Below are positions 61,114-64,000 of a stretch of DNA of 64,000 nucleotides, one piece after another. The notes below the pieces were generated by a model. The model worked only from the letters and a program-made list of their open reading frames with translations, searched no databases and was not told the DNA's origin. Position 1 is the stretch's first letter; every line of letters begins with the position of its first letter. This DNA is from UBA6215 sp964484255 (GTDB lineage: Bacteria; Omnitrophota; Gorgyraeia; Pluralincolimonadales; Pluralincolimonadaceae). A program made the position numbers and the translations under genes. The stretch spans positions 4,505-68,504 of the forward strand of contig CAZAEH010000005.1 in the NCBI GenBank assembly GCA_964484255.1, read 5' to 3'.

Positions 61114-62658
61114 ATGCCGCAACAGGAAACAGTCCTTGTATTGGATTTCGGCTCGCAGTATAACCAGCTGATAGCACGCCGTGTAAGGGAGAACAGGGTG
61201 TTCTCCAGGATAGTGCCCCACAATATCACGGCCGAAGAGGTCCGCAGGTTCGCGCCTAAAGGGCTTATACTCTCGGGAGGCCCCGCCTCTATATACGGCC
61301 CAAAGGCGCCCAAACCCAACAAAGAGATCTTCGCCCTCGGAATACCGGTCCTCGGCATATGCTATGGGATGCAGGCGATGTCTCATATGCTCGGCGGCGG
61401 AGTTACCAGGGCAAAGAAACGCGAATACGGCCACGCCGAACTCCTCATTGACGATTCCGGGGACCTCTTTTCGGGAATTGACAATAAATCTATCTGTTGG
61501 ATGAGCCACGGCGACTATGTATCAAAACTGCCGCCGGGGTTCAAGAAGCTTGCCCATACCTCCAATACCGGTTTCGCCGCCATAGCTGACAGGAACCGCG
61601 GACTCTTCGGAGTCCAGTTCCACCCGGAAGTCGCCCATACCCCTAAGGGCGCAGAAATGATATCAAATTTCCTTTTCAGGATATGCGGCTGCAAGGGCGA
61701 ATGGACCGCCCAATCCTTCATTGACGACACCGTAAAGAGCGTAAGGTCTTTTGTAGGGGGCGGAAAGGTGGTCTGCGGCCTTTCGGGCGGGGTGGATTCA
61801 TCGGTGGCAGCCGTATTGATAAACAAGGCAATAGGCAAACGGCTTATCTGCATATTCATCAATAACGGCGTACTCCGCAAAGGCGAGGCCGACCGCGTCA
61901 TAAAGACTTTCAAGAAGCATTTCCACATAAACCTGAAATATGTAAACGCCGAGAAGAGGTTCCTCAAAAAACTCAAGGGCGTGCTTGACCCAGAGAAGAA
62001 GAGGAAGATAATAGGACATGAATTCATACGCGTATTCGAGGAAGAGGCAAAGAAGCTGGGCAAGATCTCCTTCCTCGCCCAAGGGACCCTTTACCCGGAC
62101 GTCATCGAATCTAAATCGGCTTTTGGCGGGCCTTCGGCTACCATAAAATCCCACCACAATGTGGGAGGGCTCCCGCAGAGGATGAAACTCAAGCTCGTGG
62201 AACCGTTGCGCGAGCTTTTCAAGGACGAGGTAAGGGTCGTAGGAAAGGCCATGGGCCTTTCGGATGAGATCACCCAGCGCCAGCCTTTTCCGGGCCCGGG
62301 TCTTGCAATAAGGGTTATCGGCGATATCACCAAGGAACGCCTCGATATACTGCGCGAGGCCGATGCTATAGTCATCGAAGAGATAAAGGCCGCCGGTTTT
62401 TACCGCGAAGTATGGCAGTCCTTCGCGGTGCTGCTGCCGATAAAGACAGTCGGTGTCATGGGGGATGAGCGCACCTACGAGAACGTCATCGCACTGCGCG
62501 CCGTGACCAGCGCCGACGGGATGACCGCCGATTGGGCAAAGCTCCCGTACGACCTTCTCGGCAGGATATCAAACAGGATAATAAACGAGGTAAGAGGGGT
62601 CAACAGGGTCGTCTACGACATCAGTTCAAAACCCCCTTCCACGATCGAATGGGAATAA
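61114..62658 (+). CDS. guaA: GMP synthase (glutamine-hydrolysing)
   Basis: GuaA aminates XMP to GMP. The 514 residues include a class I amidotransferase domain (nucleophile C83 in GICYGMQ; VQFHPEVAHT near 168), the ATP-pyrophosphatase P-loop LSGGVDSS near 225, and the GMP synthase C-terminal dimer domain ending SSKPPSTIEWE. It lies 9 bases after guaB3. Confidence 0.98.
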   Translation: MPQQETVLVLDFGSQYNQLIARRVRENRVFSRIVPHNITAEEVRRFAPKGLILSGGPASIYGPKAPKPNKEIFALGIPVLGICYGMQAMSHMLGGGVTRAKKREYGHAELLIDDSGDLFSGIDNKSICWMSHGDYVSKLPPGFKKLAHTSNTGFAAIADRNRGLFGVQFHPEVAHTPKGAEMISNFLFRICGCKGEWTAQSFIDDTVKSVRSFVGGGKVVCGLSGGVDSSVAAVLINKAIGKRLICIFINNGVLRKGEADRVIKTFKKHFHINLKYVNAEKRFLKKLKGVLDPEKKRKIIGHEFIRVFEEEAKKLGKISFLAQGTLYPDVIESKSAFGGPSATIKSHHNVGGLPQRMKLKLVEPLRELFKDEVRVVGKAMGLSDEITQRQPFPGPGLAIRVIGDITKERLDILREADAIVIEEIKAAGFYREVWQSFAVLLPIKTVGVMGDERTYENVIALRAVTSADGMTADWAKLPYDLLGRISNRIINEVRGVNRVVYDISSKPPSTIEWE

Positions 62659-62659
62659 T

Positions 62660-64000
62660 ATGCAGCATTCGCATTTTGTCCACCTGCACGTACATACGCA
62701 GTTCAGCCTTCTTGACGGCGCCTGCAAGATACCAGAACTTATAGCTCTCGCTAAAGAATACAGGATGCCTGCCGTGGCCCTTACGGACCACGGGAATATG
62801 TTCGGGGCGGTAGAGTTCTATCTTGAAGCCATGAAGAACGGCATAAAACCCATAATCGGCTGCGAGATATATGTCGCTCCCGGTTCGCGTTTAGATAAGT
62901 CCGCCTCGCCTAATGAAGAATCCGCTTATCATCTCATATTGCTCTCCAAGGACGAGGAAGGCTACCGCAATCTCATGAAACTGGTATCGGCCGGCTACCT
63001 CGAGGGTTTCTACTACAAACCAAGGGTCGACAAGGAACTCCTCGCCGCCTATTCAAAAGGTCTTATAGCGCAGTCGGCATGCCTGCAGGGGGAGATACCT
63101 TACCTTATCGTAAAAGGAAAATACGAGGAGGCGAAGGTTGCAGCCGGCCAATACAAGGAGATCTTCGGGGCAGGGAATTTCTACCTCGAGCTGCAAAAGA
63201 ACCTTATCCCGGAACAGGAGATAGCGAACGCCGGCATCCTCAAGCTCTCAAAGGAGCTGGATATCCCCCTCGTCGCTACCGGAGACGTCCATTATCTCCA
63301 TAAGAAATCCTCAAGGGCACACGAGGGACTGCTCTGCATCCAGACCCAGAGCACGCTTAACGACCCCGACCACATGAAGTTCTCTACCGATGAGTTCTAT
63401 TTTAAATCGCCCGAAGAGTTCAAGGACATGTTCGCGGACGTCCCGCAGGCAGTAGCCAACACGGTAGAAATTGCGGAGAAGTGCAACCTCGAGCTTGATT
63501 TCAAAAAGACACATCTCCCCCAATTCACGCCGCCAGACGGCAAGTCCAGGGAAGATTACCTTATGGAACTTGTGGAGTCCGGTCTTAATAAACGTTATAA
63601 GCAGGTAGATGCGCCCGTGCGCGAAAGGGTCGAGCACGAACTTAGCATCATAAAGAAGACGGGCTTCACCAGCTATTTCCTCATCGCCTGGGACTTCATT
63701 AATTACGCTAAATCGAAGGGGATACCGGTCGGCCCGGGAAGGGGTTCCGCGGCGGGAAGCGTGGTCAGTTATGCCCTGGGGATAACTGACCTTGATCCGA
63801 TAAAATATGACCTGATCTTCGAAAGGTTCCTTAACCCTGACCGTGTAAGCATGCCTGATATCGACATCGACTTCTGCTACGAGCGCAGGGGAGAAGTAAT
63901 AGAATACGTCACCGAGAAATATTCGAAAGAGAACGTGGCTCAGGTGATAACTTTCGGTACGATGAAGGCCCGCGCAGTAATAAGGGACGTCGGCAGGGTA
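62660..64000 (+). CDS. dnaE: DNA polymerase III alpha subunit, 5' part
   Basis: DnaE is the replicative polymerase. The frame is open from ATG 62660 to the window end (447 codons). It begins with the PHP domain FVHLHVHTQFSLLDGA, with ALTDHGNMFGAVEFY and IIGCEIYVAPGSR, then reaches the polymerase palm: TSYFLIAWDFINYAKSKG, VGPGRGSAAGSVVSYALGITDLDP, and the catalytic PDIDIDFC near residue 400. The remainder lies outside. It starts one base after the guaA stop. Confidence 0.98.
   Translation, partial: MQHSHFVHLHVHTQFSLLDGACKIPELIALAKEYRMPAVALTDHGNMFGAVEFYLEAMKNGIKPIIGCEIYVAPGSRLDKSASPNEESAYHLILLSKDEEGYRNLMKLVSAGYLEGFYYKPRVDKELLAAYSKGLIAQSACLQGEIPYLIVKGKYEEAKVAAGQYKEIFGAGNFYLELQKNLIPEQEIANAGILKLSKELDIPLVATGDVHYLHKKSSRAHEGLLCIQTQSTLNDPDHMKFSTDEFYFKSPEEFKDMFADVPQAVANTVEIAEKCNLELDFKKTHLPQFTPPDGKSREDYLMELVESGLNKRYKQVDAPVRERVEHELSIIKKTGFTSYFLIAWDFINYAKSKGIPVGPGRGSAAGSVVSYALGITDLDPIKYDLIFERFLNPDRVSMPDIDIDFCYERRGEVIEYVTEKYSKENVAQVITFGTMKARAVIRDVGRV

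Noticed and set aside
1..64000. Prophage, insertion sequence or CRISPR array
   Set aside because: No transposase, integrase, phage structural gene, cas gene or short regular DNA repeats were seen on either strand.

Overview
All recognisable genes in this 64 kb window (about 55 protein genes and one tRNA) lie on the + strand, packed with few spacers and many 4-base ATGA start/stop overlaps. Base composition is moderate. A run of 100 N inside groEL shows that the piece is a scaffold, probably from a metagenome-assembled genome. Signal peptides, a lipobox protein, an outer-membrane beta-barrel and a giant FecR-domain exported protein point to a diderm bacterium. The mix of gene families and the large FecR protein would suit an uncultivated lineage such as Omnitrophota; this is inference, since no rRNA or phylogenetic marker comparison was possible.

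Layout. 1-4.6 kb: end of a probable recA, an HtrA/DegP protease, recX, alaS. 4.6-13.3 kb: one continuous his-trp supra-operon (hisD, B, H, A, F, I, then trpE, G, D, C, F). 13.3-18.6 kb: PilZ protein, HtpX membrane protease, DinG-type helicase, CHASE2-SpoIIE phosphatase. 18.6-25.9 kb: a separately promoted export locus with a TPR plus beta-barrel outer-membrane protein (Slam-like architecture), a 1794-residue protein with two FecR domains and ~290-residue repeats, and a short lipoprotein with a SurA-N-like segment. 26-36.8 kb: trpB-trpA, a mannose-1-phosphate guanylyltransferase, ruvX, an M16 peptidase, a phosphohexomutase, lepA, lepB, pgsA, plsY, gpsA. 36.9 kb: tRNA-Pro(GGG). 37-43.4 kb: hom, thrC, an apgM-family enzyme (possibly the missing homoserine kinase), lysC, cimA. 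43.4-54.1 kb: valS, nadC, crcB, DUF190, a six-hairpin glycosidase-like protein, uvrB, birA, a methyltransferase, coaX. 54.1-56.4 kb: a CIRCE-controlled groES-groEL-groES cluster ending in a strong terminator. 56.4-59.9 kb: an AT-richer island of five poorly characterised membrane or exported proteins. 59.9-64 kb: guaB3-type IMP dehydrogenase, guaA and the 5' part of dnaE.

Together the genes supply histidine, tryptophan, threonine/lysine precursors, isoleucine precursor (via citramalate), NAD, CoA, biotinylation, GMP and phospholipid synthesis, so the organism looks largely prototrophic for these. The least understood parts are the FecR/beta-barrel locus at 18.7-25.9 kb and the island at 56.5-59.9 kb. 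Two genes (recX and the dinG-like gene) show reading-frame anomalies that may be assembly errors or recoding. No prophage, insertion sequence or CRISPR array was seen. No gene-free stretch exceeds about 130 bases.
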